From the NCBI GenBank assembly GCA_903813345.2, contig CAIIXF020000010.1:24946425-25010424 (forward strand): DNA of 64,000 bases, read 5' to 3'. Each line of letters begins with the position of its first letter. The stretch's first letter is position 1. The translations under genes and the position numbers were made by a program. The notes under the pieces were generated by a model. The model was not told where the DNA came from, did no database searches, and worked only from the letters and a program-made list of their open reading frames with translations. The stretch comes from Owenia fusiformis (taxonomy: Eukaryota; Annelida; Polychaeta; Sabellida; Oweniidae). Of the stretch, positions 1 through 12,155 are shown piece by piece.

Positions 1-20
1 CAAAATTTTTTATCTGTTTT

Positions 21-1112
21 TGGCTTACACAGTGAGCCTATGAGATTGACCAGGCGTCCGTCCATTGGTCTGTCCGTCCGTCTGTCAACATTGACCACAC
101 AAATTAAAAATGCTATTTGGATTGAGTCATATCTAGATTCATTTTATGCATATCCATAATGCCTATTTGACCTATCACCGCAATTTCCTAAGTTCGCCCA
201 GTTTCCAAGAAATTGCTGATTTTGACATTAAAAAGTCAAATTTTCTGTAAATACTAGATACTTTGTTGAAGAAGAACTTTCAAATAACTTGTAGTAGTTG
301 CTTTATATGCAACTTAAGTCCTCTGAAGATTTCAAAGCTCTTGGAATTACAGTTTTTGGTGTTTACTCTATAAAATTTGACAAAAAGTAGGACTCGTTCA
401 GGAAACTTTCTCATGTATAAAGTCAATGGCAGGTTTTGTGAAGTTTCTCAAAGTTTGCCTTATAATTGATCATTTCTTGCAGTGAATTACATTATTACTA
501 GATTTAAGCATTCCCTACATATTGCTCAATATATGTCAGCACCAAATTTTTACCGTTTTTGAGATATTTGACGTAAAAAAACAGTAAAAATAAGTTATTT
601 TTCAACTTGCTTCAATTTGACCAATTTTTTTGGGAAAATCATCTACAAGTTGCCAGGAATTCATATTTGGCATAAGTTTTAGGATTCGACCTTTACTTGA
701 CCTTCAGTGACCTTCGAAAGGTCAAAAAAGTTGATATTTCAATTTGATTTTTTGGGATGTAAATTTTAAAACCTCTGTCGATAAGATTCCCGTTTAAAGT
801 TATTTTTGTTCAACATCAATGTAGAAAACTCCTCTATGACTCCTGGTTCAAAAGCTTGCCTATTTTCAAAATGGTCGCCATTTTTGTGTTGCGAAATTCA
901 CTTTTGGCCCATTTCCTGGCTTTACAAATAATTTCAGGTGCCCTGCATTGTAAATAGCCATGTCACTGCACTGTAAAGAATAGTTGTATGAAATAATTTT
1001 GTCACAAAAAATCGGCAAAATTGCATCCATTTTTTTATTTTCTGCCATTTTAGCCATCATTCACTTTTGAGCAACACCATGTGAGCCCAGTACCCATGGT
1101 ACTATTTTTATC
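21..1112 (+). mobile_element. Helentron-like family A copy A1
   Basis: The head is a hairpin, GGCT..AGCC at 23-39, followed by a TCCGTCC-type microsatellite. The body carries AAAATGGTCGCCATTTTTG modules. The right end has TGTGAGCC, the inverted partner of the head, and a stem-loop (AGTACCC..GGTACT). The same order recurs at 19671-20905 and 33088-33600. No protein is encoded. The Helentron assignment is inferred from architecture. Confidence 0.6.
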
Positions 1113-1500
1113 AAAATTACAGCTTGAGCCTTCTAAAAACACATATTATGCAATCTAAATCAGAATCTAGTTAAATTAGGATATGAATTGATGTTACATT
1201 CAAATGGTTCCTGTGTAATTGACAAAAACACTCATCTGTAATCAGTCACATCTGTAATAAAAAAACATGCATGTTTATGTCAGAATTTCTTCATGCTTAT
1301 TGAGTAATTCATTGATAAATTGATTTGAAATACAGGTAATTGAATTGTAAATATGCTTTTTTGTAAAGTTCAAAAGATCAGACTGAAAATAAGGATTTTG
1401 CTGGTTGTGAAAAGTAAGATTTTTTTTAAAACCAACAATTTTTTCTGTCTTAGGTGAAAACCAAGTAAATGTCATAAATCTGAACATGGTTTGCATTTTT
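1113..1500. other. Unassigned AT-rich stretch
   Basis: It lies between the A1 tail and the E1 head. I see no gene, repeat or hairpin. The 76-codon minus-strand frame over part of it has no recognisable motif. Confidence 0.4.
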
Positions 1501-2560
1501 ATCACACCCTAAGGTGCTATTTTGTAATCAGTTTGCCGGGCGGTTGGGCGGGCGAGCGTCCCGAATGATCTTGTCTACAGGTTTGCAGCCAAACCGTTAG
1601 AGGGATTCATTTGAAATTCTCAGGGATGTTTCTATCTATGAAAGTTTAGAACTGATTAGTTTTTCGGAATTCTGGGTAAATGTAAAGGTGGCCATTTTGG
1701 ATTTTCCGTCCTAAAATCTTGTCTGTCAAGGCTTGTCTACAGGTTTCCAGCCAAACCGTTTGAGGGATTCATTTGAAATTCTCAGGGATGTTTCTACCGA
1801 TGAATGTTGAGAAGTGATTAGTTTTTCGGCATTCTGGGTAAATGTTTAGGTGGTCATTTTGGATTTTCAGTCCTAAAATCTTGTCTGTCAAGGCTTGTCT
1901 ACAGGTTTCCAGCCAAACCATTTGAGGGATTCATTTGAAATTCTCAGGGATGTTTCTACCTATAAAAGTTTAGAACTGATTAGTTTTTCGGAATTCTGGG
2001 TAAATGTTAAGGTAGCCATTTTGGATTTTCCATCCTAAAATCTTGTCTGTCAAGGCTTGTCTACAGGTTTCCAGCCAAACCGTTTGAGGGATTCATTTGA
2101 AATTCTCAGGGATGTTTCTACCGATGAAAGTTTAGAACTGATTATTTTTCAGCATTCTGGGTAAATGTTAAGGTGGCCATTTTGGATTTTCTGTCCTAAA
2201 ATCTTGTCTGTCAAGGCTTGTCTACAGGTTTCCAGTCAAACCGTTTGAGGGATTCATTTGAAATTCTCAGGGATGTTTCTACCTATCAAAGTTTAGAACT
2301 GATTAGTTTTTCGACATTCTGGATAAATGTTAAGACGGCCATTTTGGATTTTCCGTTTTAAAATCTTGTCTGTCAAGGCTTGTCTACAGGTTTCCAGCCA
2401 AACCATTTGAGGGATTCATTTGAAATTCTCAGGGATGTTTCTACCTATAAAAGTTTAGAACTGATTAGTTTTTCGTCATTCTTGGTAAATGTTAAGGCGG
2501 CCATTTTAGATTTTTCGTCCTAAAATCGTGTCTGTGAAGGCTTGTTTTAAAAAATAAAAA
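1501..2560 (+). mobile_element. Helentron-like family E with 162-bp tandem core
   Basis: It begins with the hairpin CACCCTAAGGTG and a GC-richer leader (GGGCGGTTGGGCGGG). About six head-to-tail units follow, marked by TTGTCTACAGG near 1571, 1733, 1895, 2057, 2218 and 2380, so the period is 161-162 bp. Each unit has GGCCATTTTGGATTTTC. The core resembles that of F2 at 59.9-61.3 kb although the heads differ. I could not identify the 3' end; the array fades near 2560. Confidence 0.65.
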
Positions 2561-2599
2561 AGAATTTCCCATTGAGAGCAATGTTAAATTAAAACATTT

Positions 2600-4049
2600 T
2601 TTTTAGAAATAACTTAACGGTCAATCTTTCCAATTTTCACATATTTTGTAATACATCAGTATATCTTTTACCAGTAAAAAACATAATCTTTGATTACTCA
2701 AATAATAGTTGACGGATTCGCTTCAAATTTTATATGCTGATGCCTAGGGACAAGGGAGCTACGCTGAAGAAGAGATTTTCAAAATGGCTGTTAAATATCA
2801 AAATGGCAGCCATTAAAAAAAAAACGGAATCTTTGATAACTCAAATACCAGTGAATGGATATACAGGGCGTATCAAAAAAAAACGCAACAAGTAGTTATC
2901 TCATAAAATCACAAAACTAGTGATGACTACATCAATTTCATTTAATGTACCATAAAGCCATGTCTCTCCTCTTTGCAATGATATGTCATTCATTCACATG
3001 TGGTAATGGTTGGGTGAGAAATCCTTCCATTTGCACAGTGGGTCAAAATCGGCTCTCCGAGCTCCAAGTTTTAGATATTGAAAAAATCAGTGCAAGGGCT
3101 AAGTGCCAATGGAAGTTCCCCTGACTTGAATTGTTGTGACTTTTTCTTTTGGAGCTATCTCAGGAGCATCTGTGCTCACAATTCCTCTACCAGATATTGC
3201 AAGACCTCGAGAAAGATTTGCCCATAGGTTGCTTTTCTATGCTTTAACCCACACATGATTCAGGGCTGAACCATGCACGATGTGGACAGATGAGCGCATC
3301 TTTATGTGCAAGGAAGTGGTGGCAATTTGGAGGGGTATAGGATGTATTCTTGCAAGAGTATGAGTATCCACTTTACTGTCTATGCCATACTTGTCACACG
3401 TTCTTCCAATAGCCCCTATGCCCCTTGTACTGACTTTTGCAATGTTTTAAACTTGGGTCCGAGCTGAATTTTGCCACACTTTGCAAAATTAATGATTATT
3501 TGGCCAGAGAATGAATGATATTCCATTGCAAAGAGGAGTAATTTGGCTTTTTGGTACATTGAATTAAAAGGATGCAGTCAGCATTGATTTTATGTTTTCG
3601 GACAATATTGCATCGGGCTCCGTACACTGACTTTTGCAATGTTTATAACTTGGCCCGAAGCTAATTTTGGCCCACTTTGCAAATGGAATGATTACTCACC
3701 AAACCATGACCAAATATCAATGAATGATATATCATTGTCAAGAGGAGACACATGGCTTTATGGTGCATTGAATGAAATCAATGCTGTTATCACTGGTTTT
3801 GTGCTTTTCTAAGATAACAATCTGTTGCGTTTTTTGATACGCACTATAGTTCATATTGTATATGATGATGCCTAGGGACAAAGTTGATTTATTCAAGAAA
3901 TAATTTCAAAGATGGTGGCTGAATTTCAAAATGGCCACCATTTTTCATTAAAAACGTAATCTTTTATAACTCAAATACTAGTTGACGGGTTTGGTTCAAA
4001 TTTAAATGCTGATGCCTAGGAACAAAGGAGCTACCCTTAAGAAGAGATA
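2600..4049 (+). repeat. Family C tandem repeat (C1), split by a mariner-like element
   Basis: Units of about 130 bp contain CTTTGATAACTCAAATA, then TATGCTGATGCCTAGGGAC, then AAGAAGAGATTTTCAAAATGG. The array runs 2600-2871 and resumes at 3849-4049 after the insertion at 2874-3846. The same family occurs at 7415-7722, 14181-14700, 25590-25791 and 38741-38825. Confidence 0.7.
2874..3846. mobile_element. Tc1/mariner-like non-autonomous element
   Basis: The left end reads CAGGGCGTATCAAAAAA and the right end is its inverse (TTTTTTGATACGCACTA). The inverted similarity continues for at least 150 bp. TA dinucleotides flank both ends (2872-2873 and 3847-3848), as expected for this superfamily. The 3' subterminal sequence is duplicated in tandem: TGACTTTTGCAATG appears near 3432 and 3608. 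No transposase frame survives. Confidence 0.75.
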
Positions 4050-4203
4050 ATGGATGACTGGATAAAAGCAAACAAACTTTCACTTAATATTGGCAAAACC
4101 AATGCTATTCTATTTGGACCCAAAAGAAATCAAACAAATCTGAATCTTAAAATACGCAATGAGAACATAAATTTCCGGGAAAAATTGACTTTCTTGGAAT
4201 TAT
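4050..4203 (+). pseudogene. LINE reverse-transcriptase fragment
   Basis: The frame encodes DDWIKANKLSLNIGKTNAIL, typical of the segment after the YxDD box in LINE reverse transcriptases, followed by a LTFLE strand. About 50 codons remain. On the right it is cut by the H head at 4203, and on the left it meets family C. It is a dead scrap; the LINE clade cannot be named. Confidence 0.6.
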
Positions 4204-4259
4204 TAGGAGGCCCCAACGGGGGGCCTCCTATTAATTTTATAGATATTCTTATTATTATT
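4203..4259 (+). mobile_element. Helentron-like family H, 5' head only
   Basis: TTAGGAGGCCCC..GGGGCCTCCTA forms a strong GC hairpin and leads into an ATTCTTATTATT microsatellite, where D1 is inserted. The matching 3' end (GGGGCCTCCG then CATCTAG) is at 58176-58218, far away, so the two belong to different copies. Confidence 0.55.
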
Positions 4260-6807
4260 AGACTCCAGATGAAATCTGGAGTCTATTGTTTTCGTCAGTT
4301 TTCTTATTCTTATTATTATTATTATTCTTATTATTATTCTAAACCAGTTTTCTCAATAACCATAAGGTTTTCAGTAAAGTCAGTCATTTGGTCAATTTAG
4401 GTCCAGAATCTAGTTCCTCGGAAATTGGGTCAAATTTTTATCTAGGTCAAAGGTCAAGAACTAGGTCAAATCCAGTACTTTGTCACTTTTTTCGATTTTC
4501 TCGGTCGTCCTTCAATATTTTCGATCCGGGTTTTTTTCATTGTGTTCCTTATAAAAAAGTAGGAAACCTAGGGTGATTTAGTTTTTTGATATCTCAAACC
4601 GATTTCGAGATATCAGTGTCCGAAAACGAGGTCCAAAAAAAAGTTCTCCGAATCAAATGTCCAGGATATTAGTCTTATAGGAAACTTTCTCAGAATTCCG
4701 AATCTGAAAACGAAATTTGGATCTGACTTCCGGTTCGGAAGTTATGGCGTTTTGAAAACTCAAAAATCGCTAAATTTGGTGCCCATGTTAAGTCAATGGG
4801 AAAAAATATTTTTTTGAAGTGAAAAATACGGAATATAGACTGAGTTCAGCTTCATATAATCAAAGCCTTTAAAAGAAGGGGACCTCAAAAGCCATCTAGC
4901 TTCACAATTTGGACACCGAAATGCCTAGGTCAAAATCTAGGTCAAATTCATAGGTTTTCCTTATTTTTTCGATTCTGACACTACACTTTAATTATATTCT
5001 TCGAAATTGTGTATACATGTAGCCAAGAATATGCTCATAGTGTTAGCCTTTTGCCGTCAGAAAGTATTTTGACCCACTTTTGAGATATGGTGTCCTAAAA
5101 GTAGGTCAAAATAAAAAGTTCTCCAAATTTGACGTTTGAGTTATGAATTAAGTATAGAATTTTCTCAGGAATCCGAATCTGCAAACCAAATTTCGATCCG
5201 ACTTCCGGTTCGAGAGTTATGGTGTTTTGAAAATTTCGAGAAAAATCGATCTGATGATATCCTGATAGAAAGTCAAGAGTAGCAAAGAAAATATAGAAAA
5301 AATCATCCATTCTTCCTTCCTATCCTGTCTGATCATATCCTTCCTTTCTATCCATTCCTTCCTATCCTATCCTTCCTTCCTTTTCTATATCTTATCCTAT
5401 CCTAGAACTGGGTCAAATCTTACATTTTCAATATTCTATCAATTATCTTCGTCGTTATTTATCGAAACATCTTCATCTTTTTTTCATCATGTAGCTTATA
5501 AACAGCCCTTTTATAAGTGTGCCATCCGTTTTTTGATTACTCTTATTGATTTTGAAATATGGCGTCTGGAAAGTAGGTCAAAACAAAAAATTCTCCAAAT
5601 TCAATGTATGAATTATGAATTAGGGGTAGAATTTTGTCAGGAATCCGAATCTGCAAATCAAATTTCAATACGACTCTCGGTTCGGAAGTTATGGCGTTTT
5701 GAAAGCTCAAAAATCGCTAAATTTGGTGCCCCATGTTATGTCAATGAGTGAAAAGATTTTTTGAAGTGTAAAATATCAGATATAGACTGAGTTCAGCTTA
5801 ACATTCTGAAAGCCTATAAAAGAAGGGGACCTCGAAGGCTATCTAGCTTTAAAATTTGGACTTCAAATTCATAGTTTTACCTTATTTTTGCGATTCTGAC
5901 ATTACGCTTTGTTTCGAAATTTTGTATACAGGTAGCAAAGAGTGTGCTAATATCGATAGCCTTTTGCCGTCAGAAAGTATTTTGACCCACTTTTGAGATA
6001 TGGTGTCCGAAAAGTAGGTCAAAATTAAAAGTTCTCCAAATTCAAAGTATGAGTTATGAATTCATAGTCTTTCTTATTTTTACGATTCTGACACTATATT
6101 TTCATGATTTGCTTCAAAATTTTGTATACAGGTAGGAAAGAGTGTGCTTATAGTGTTAGCTTTTTGCCGTCATAAAGTATTTCAACCCACTTTTGAGATA
6201 TGGTGTCCAAAATGTAGGTCAAAATAAAAAGTTCTCCAAATGTATGAGTTATGAATTAAGGGTAGAATTTCGCCAAGAATCCGAATCTGCAAACCAAATT
6301 TCGATTCGATTTCCGGTAATGGCATTTTGAAATTTCGGGAAAAATCGATCTGATGGTATCCTGATAGAGAGTCAAGAGTAGCGAAGAAAATATTGAAAAA
6401 TGCACCCGTCCTTCCTTCCTATCCTGTCTGATCATATCCTTCCTATCTACCCTTCCTTCCTATCTTATCCTTCCTATTCTATCCTATCGTATCCTTCTTT
6501 CCTATTCAATCCTATCGTTCCTTCCTATTCTTCCCTATCCCTTCTATCTATCCTTCCTTCTCATCATTTCCTTCCTATCCTTCAAAACCTATCCTATCCT
6601 TCTTTCCTATTCTATCCTATTTTTCCTTCCTATTCTATCCTATTCTTCCTTCCTATTCAATCCACCTATCCATCTTTTTTGGATGACTCAGCTTAATTTT
6701 GATGACTCAGCTTTTTCTCGATGACTCGGCTTATTCTGTATGACTGGGCTTAAAAAAAGTCTGGATCTGGAGTCTGAAATTGAACTTGTTCAATTTCCAA
6801 AGTCTAG
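4260..6807 (+). mobile_element. Helentron-like family D copy D1
   Basis: The head is the hairpin AGACTCCAGATGAAATCTGG followed by TATTGTTTTCGTCAG and a CTTATTATT microsatellite. The body repeats modules with ACTTCCGGTTCGGAAG and TTATGGCGTTTTGAAA. A TCCTTCCTATCC pyrimidine tract and a GATGACTCGGCTTATTCTG array follow. The tail has ATCTGGAGTCT (head partner), the stem-loop GAAATTGAACTTGTTCAATT, and ends CTAG|TT. It is longer than D3 and D4 because it contains an extra round of internal modules. Confidence 0.7.
6405..6670 (+). repeat. TCCTTCCTATCC-type pyrimidine microsatellite
   Basis: An imperfect pyrimidine tract inside D1. Equivalent tracts are at 5310-5400, 10488-10630, 11860-12040 and 13262-13430. 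It creates a 98-codon Ser/Pro/Leu-rich open frame that is an artefact of low complexity. Confidence 0.85.
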
Positions 6808-7414
6808 TTTTTAATGTTATGTTGTTAATACTAAAGGTACTGCATTGAAACTTTCAGGTCTGAGTGGCAATAGGATGAAGTTATAATACTGAAAGTTTCA
6901 CTTATATACTATTTATAGTTTTTGAGATATTAACTCTCAAAGTCCGGGACGTTTTTTTTATCCACCCGATATAATTGATTGATATGCATTTTTGACTTAT
7001 TAATTACTTCATGTGTTTTTTAATATAATAATTTTTGCTAAATATCAAAATGGCCCCTTGTTCTTTCTCATCGTGATGTAAATTAAAAAATATATATATT
7101 CTTTTCTGACATAGTTTTGCAAACCTTTTTGTAGACAATTGATCTCAATGAAGTACAAAGAAGATCACTATTCAATATTTTGTTTGCATTTTTGACTTGT
7201 TATATTTCATATGTTTTTTCTAGTGTTGCCCATTATGCTTTGTCACTATATGTAAGATAATACCAAGAAGATCATGTTAATGAAATGACCTATATTTTGA
7301 AATATAAAGGTCAGAATGACCTTATTTTTGGATCTGATTATCAAACAAAGTCTCTTCTTTTATATCCTGTACAATATTTTCTAAATATCTTGGGGGCTAA
7401 TATGGGGTCTTAAA
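6808..7414. other. Unassigned AT-rich stretch
   Basis: It lies between the D1 tail and the C2 array. I see no gene, terminal repeat or convincing hairpin. Confidence 0.4.
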
Positions 7415-7722
7415 GACACTCATCCCTTTATATGCTGATGTCTAGGGAAAAACAAGATTTGTTCAAGAAAGAAATTTCAAGATGGCAGCTGAATTTCAAA
7501 ATGGCCACCTTTTTTCATAAAAAACATAATCTTTGATAACTCAAATGCCAGTGAACGGATTTGGTTCAAATTTTATATGCTGATGTCTAGGGAAAAAGTA
7601 AATTTGTTCAAGAAAGAATTTTCAAGATGGCAGCTGAATTTCAAAATGGCCACCTTTTTTCATAAAAAAACATAATCTTGGATAACTCAAATACTAGTTG
7701 ACGGATTTGGTTCAAGGAAATA
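7415..7722 (+). repeat. Family C tandem repeat, left part of C2
   Basis: Two and a half C units, with TAGGGAAAAA and AATTTCAAAATGGCCACC. The array is interrupted in its GGATTTGGTTCAA segment by the element at 7723-14180 and resumes there. Confidence 0.7.
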
Positions 7723-8000
7723 GTGCGCTCTCCATTTTATGATCTCCCCATGAAAAAAATTGTTCATCTGATTTTTCAAAATGATTATACTGCTTTTATT
7801 TTTACATTTATATGCACACTAGTATCTTGTTGACCTATATTGAGCACTGTATTGATGTATGGGCCACCTATTAGGGTCATAATTCAATCATGAAGTGTAG
7901 AGGCATAGATTCCAAACCAGGAAGTATTTTTGTGTCTGCCAAAATCCATTTGCATCCTACACAGTTCTTCTCATGCCTTGGATGTAACATCTTTTGTTTT

Positions 8001-8940
8001 TATACAGGTATCCACCTCATAGGACCTACATTTTCATATGTTGTGGCCTCAGTATCAGCAGTGGGAGTAGTCTGCCAAATTCACGTGGTGATAGAAACTG
8101 TGGGTTAGAATGCATCAGAATGACAAATGACTCTACAACTGCAATGTTAGAAACAACTGCATCAACTCTGGGTACACCTTCCATTTCTTCAAATCAGATG
8201 ATTTAGAGTAGAAGTAGAATGCAAATATGACATCAAATCCAGTGATTGCATGAAAAATTGGGAGGGCTAAACTTTGGCCATGGTAAAGTGGTCTTGCAAT
8301 ATTCTGGGTAGGTAGATATTGGAAGGATTTCCCCTTACCATATGTAATCCAATTTGACATTTACAATTTTTCAGCACAAGTTGCCACCAGGATAAACCAC
8401 ATCAAAGTCAACTGTAAGGCCTATGACTCTTTTTAGGCAATGATTGAAGCAGTCTCATGTTTGGAGAAATATCCTTGAATCTGCTTCTTAAAACAGTAAG
8501 GGAAATGGCAGCTAAGACATTGCATTACTTCCTTGTGTGGTCACTATAGTCTTGCCATGTTCTTTGAGGGTTTGAGTTTTGATGCCTTGAAGGAGGACAG
8601 TTCCCTCTTGGTCTCACTACATCTTGGATTGCATTTGGTAAAAGAAAACCCATTCAATAACTACATGCACATAATATTGCAAGATTGCTTGGCCATGACC
8701 AAAGTTTAGCCCTCCCCATTTCATGCAACCATTGCATGTTATGTCACATGTGCATTATACTACTAAACTAAATCATCTGATTTGGAGTAATGGAAGGTGT
8801 GCCCAGAGGTGACGCAAGTTTTCTTAAACTTTAGATCGGACACATTCTAACCCAGTTTCTATCACATGAAAATGGCTGGACTTCTCCCACTGCTGGTACC
8901 GAGGCCACAACATCTGAAAATGTTGGTCCTACCTGTATAG
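8001..8940. repeat. Inverted repeat pair with about 270-307-bp arms
   Basis: The segment at 8001-8307 is matched in inverse at 8669-8940. Shared strings include GTTGTGGCCTC, CAAATCAGATGATTTAG and GGGAGGGCTAAACTTTGG. Arm identity is perhaps 75-80 percent by eye, with indels; the spacer is about 360 bp. The apparent open frames on each arm are matched shadows. It could be an old long-TIR element or an inverted duplication. Confidence 0.6.
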
Positions 8941-9186
8941 ATAACAATATACAAATGGGATTCGAATGAGATTCAAATATGACACTGCATACATGTAGAT
9001 TGTTAATCATCATTTTATATAAAGTATGAATAATATGACAAAAGAGACCATATTCACCATGTTGAACTTATTTGAGTTGCAAATGTGACATATCATAGAA
9101 ATTATTATGGTAAAATGAGGTCACCCCTAACGCCCCTAACCAGTCAAAAGCTAAATGAAAATCATTCTTTTCAAATTTCCGATCAT

Positions 9187-10748
9187 TAGACTCCAGATTG
9201 AAAATCTGGAGTCTATTGTTTTTGCCAGTATTCTTATTCTTATTATTAGACTCCAGATTGAAAATCTGGAGTCTATTGTTTTTGCCAGTATTCTTATTCT
9301 TATTCTTATTAGACTCCAGATGAAATCTGGAGTCTATTGTTTTCGTCAGTTTTCTTATTCTTATTCTTCTTCTTATTATTCTTTTTCTATCCCAGTTTTC
9401 TCAATAACCATAAGGTCTTCAGTAAAGTCAATCATTTGGTTAATTTAGGTTCAGTATCTAGTTTCTGGGAAATTGGGTCAAATTTTTATCTAGGTCAAAG
9501 GTCAAGAACTAGGTCAAATCCAGTACTTTGTCACTTTTTTCGATTTTCTCGGTTGTCCTTCAATATTTTCGATCCAGGTTTTTTTCATTGTGTTCCTTAT
9601 AAAAAAGTAGGAAAGCTAGGGTCGATTTAGTTTTTTGATATCTCAAACCGATTTCGAGATATCAGTGTCCGAAAACGAGGTCCAAAAAAAAGTTCTCCGA
9701 ATCAAATGTCCAGGATATTAGTCTTATAGGAAATTTTCTCAGGATTCGGAATCTGAAAACCAAATTCGAATCAGACTTCCGGTTCGGATGTTATGGCGTT
9801 TTGAAAGCTCAAAAATCGCTAAATTTGGAGCCCATGTTAAGTCAATGGGAAAAAAGATTTTATTGAAGTGAAAAATACGAAATATAGACTGAGTTCAGCT
9901 AAATATAATGAAAGCTTTTAAAAGAATGGGATCTCAAAAGCCATCTAGCTTTAAAATTTGGACACCAAAATGCCTAGGTCAAAATCTAGGTCAAATTCAA
10001 AGTTTTTCCTTATTTTTGCGATTCTGACACTACAGATTAATTACATTCTTCGAAATTTTGTATACATGTAGCCAAGAGTGTGCTAATAGTGTTAGCCTTT
10101 TGCCGTCAGAAAGTATTTTGCCCCACTTTTGAGATATGGTGTCCGAAAAGTAGGTCAAAATAAAAAATTCTCCAAATTTGACGTTTGAGTTATGAATTAA
10201 GTATAGAATTTTCTCAGGAATCCGAATCCGCAAACTAAATTTCGACTCGTCTTCCGGTTCCGAAGTTATGGCGTGTCCGAAAAGTAGGTCAAAATAAAAA
10301 TTCGCAAAATTTAACGTATGAGTTATGAATTAGGGGTAGAATTTTGCCAGGAATCCAAATCTGCAAATCAAATTTCGATCCGACTTCCGGTTCGGAAGTT
10401 ATGGCGTTTTGAAATTTCAAGAAAAATCGATCTGATGGTATCCTGATAGAAAGTCAAGAGTAGAGAAGAAAATATTGAAAAATGCATCCATCCTTCCTTT
10501 CTGATCCTATCCTATCCTTCCTATCCTTCCTATTCTATCCCTTCTTCCTATTCTATTCTATCCTTCTTTCCTATTCTATCCTATCGTTCCTTCCTATTCT
10601 ATCCTATCCTTCCTTCCTTTTTCATCCATCCATCTTTTGCTGGATGACTTAGCTTATTTTGGATGACTTGGCTTATTCTGGATGACTCGGCTAAAAAAAG
10701 TCTAGATCTGGAGTCTGAAATTGAACTCGTTCAATTTCCAAAATCTAG
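9187..10748 (+). mobile_element. Family D copy D2 with three stacked heads
   Basis: The head hairpin AGACTCCAGAT is present three times in direct order, at 9187, 9247 and 9311. Each is followed by CTGGAGTCTATTGTTTT and a TTCTTATT tract. Only the third leads into the core. The tail ends CTAG|TT at 10748 after the GAAATTGAAC..GTTCAATTT stem-loop. Confidence 0.7.
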
Positions 10749-12155
10749 TTATTCTTCTTCGGGAGTTTTTTCAGTAACTATGGGGTATCCAGTAAAGACC
10801 ATAATACAGTTCATTTAGGTTTAGTATCTAGTTGGTGGGAAATTGGATCAAATTTTTATCTAGGTCAAAGGTCAAGAACTAGGTCAAATCCAGAACTTTG
10901 TCACTTTTTTCGATTTTCTCGGTTGTCCTTCAATATTTTTGATCTGGGTTTTTTTCATTGTGTTCCTTATAAAAAAGTAAGAAACCTAGGGTCGATTTAG
11001 TTTTTTGATATCTCAAACCGATTTCGAGATATCAGTGTCCGAAAACGAGGTCCAAAAAAAATTTCTCCGAATCAAATGTCCAGGATATTAGTCTTATAGG
11101 AAATTTTCTCAGGATTCCGAATCTGAAAACGAAATTTAGATCAGACTTCCGGTTCTGAAGTTATGGCGTTTTGAAAGCTCAAAAATCGCTAAATTTTGAG
11201 CCCATGTTAAGTCAATGGGAAAAAAGATTTTTTTGAAGTGAAAAATACGAAATATAGACTAAGTTCAGCTAAATATAATGAAAGCTTTTAAAAGAATGAG
11301 ACCTCAAAAGCCATCTAGCTTTAAAATTTGGACACCAAAATGCCTAGGTCAAAATCTAGGTCAAATTCAAAGTTTTTTCTTATTTTTGCGATTCTGACAC
11401 TACACTTTAATTATATTCTTCGAAATTGTGTATACATGTAGCCAAGAGTGTGCTAATAGCGTTAGCCTTTTGCCGTCAGAAAGTATTTTGACCCACTTTT
11501 GAGATATGGTGTCCGAAAAGTAGGTCAAAATAAAAAGTTCTCCAAATTTAACATTTGAGTTATGAATTAAGAATAGAATTTTCTCAGAAATCCGAATCTG
11601 CAAACAAAATTTCGATCCGACTTCCGGTTCCGAAGTTATGGGGTGTCCAAAAAGTAGGTCAAAATAAAAATTCGCCAAATTTAATGTATGAGTTATGAAT
11701 TAGGGGTAGAATTTTGTCAGGAATCCGAATGATTAAATCAAATTTAGATCCGACTTCCGGTTCGGAAGTTATGGCGTTTTGAAATTTCGGAAAATCGATC
11801 TGATGGTATCCTGATAGAAAGTCAAGAGTAGAGAAGAAAATATTGAAAAATTCATCCATCCTTCCTATCTGATCCTATCCTATCCTATCCTTCCTTCGTA
11901 TCCTTTCCTTCCTATCCTTCCTATCCTCTCCTATCATATCCTTTCTTCTTATTCTGTTCTATCCTATCCTTCTTTCTTATTCTATCCTATCGTTCCTTCC
12001 CATTCTATCCTATCCTACCTTCCTGTTTTATCCATCCATCTTATTCTGGATGACTCAGCTTATTCTGGATGACTCGGCTTATTTTAGATGACTGGGCTTA
12101 AAAAAGTCTGGATCTGGAGTCTGAAATTGAACTTCGTTCAATTTCCCAAGTCTAG
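10749..12155 (+). mobile_element. Family D copy D3, headless
   Basis: It starts directly at the CTAG|TT end of D2 with TTATTCTTCTTCGGGAG and lacks the head hairpin. The core, pyrimidine tract, GATGACTCGGCTTATT array and stem-loop tail are intact. It ends CTAG at 12155. Length is 1407 bp. It is very similar to D4, which suggests recent tandem duplication. Confidence 0.7.

Noticed and set aside
6400-6696. 98-codon open frame rich in Ser, Pro, Leu and Phe
   Set aside because: It translates the TCCTTCCTATCC microsatellite in D1; equivalents occur in every D copy.
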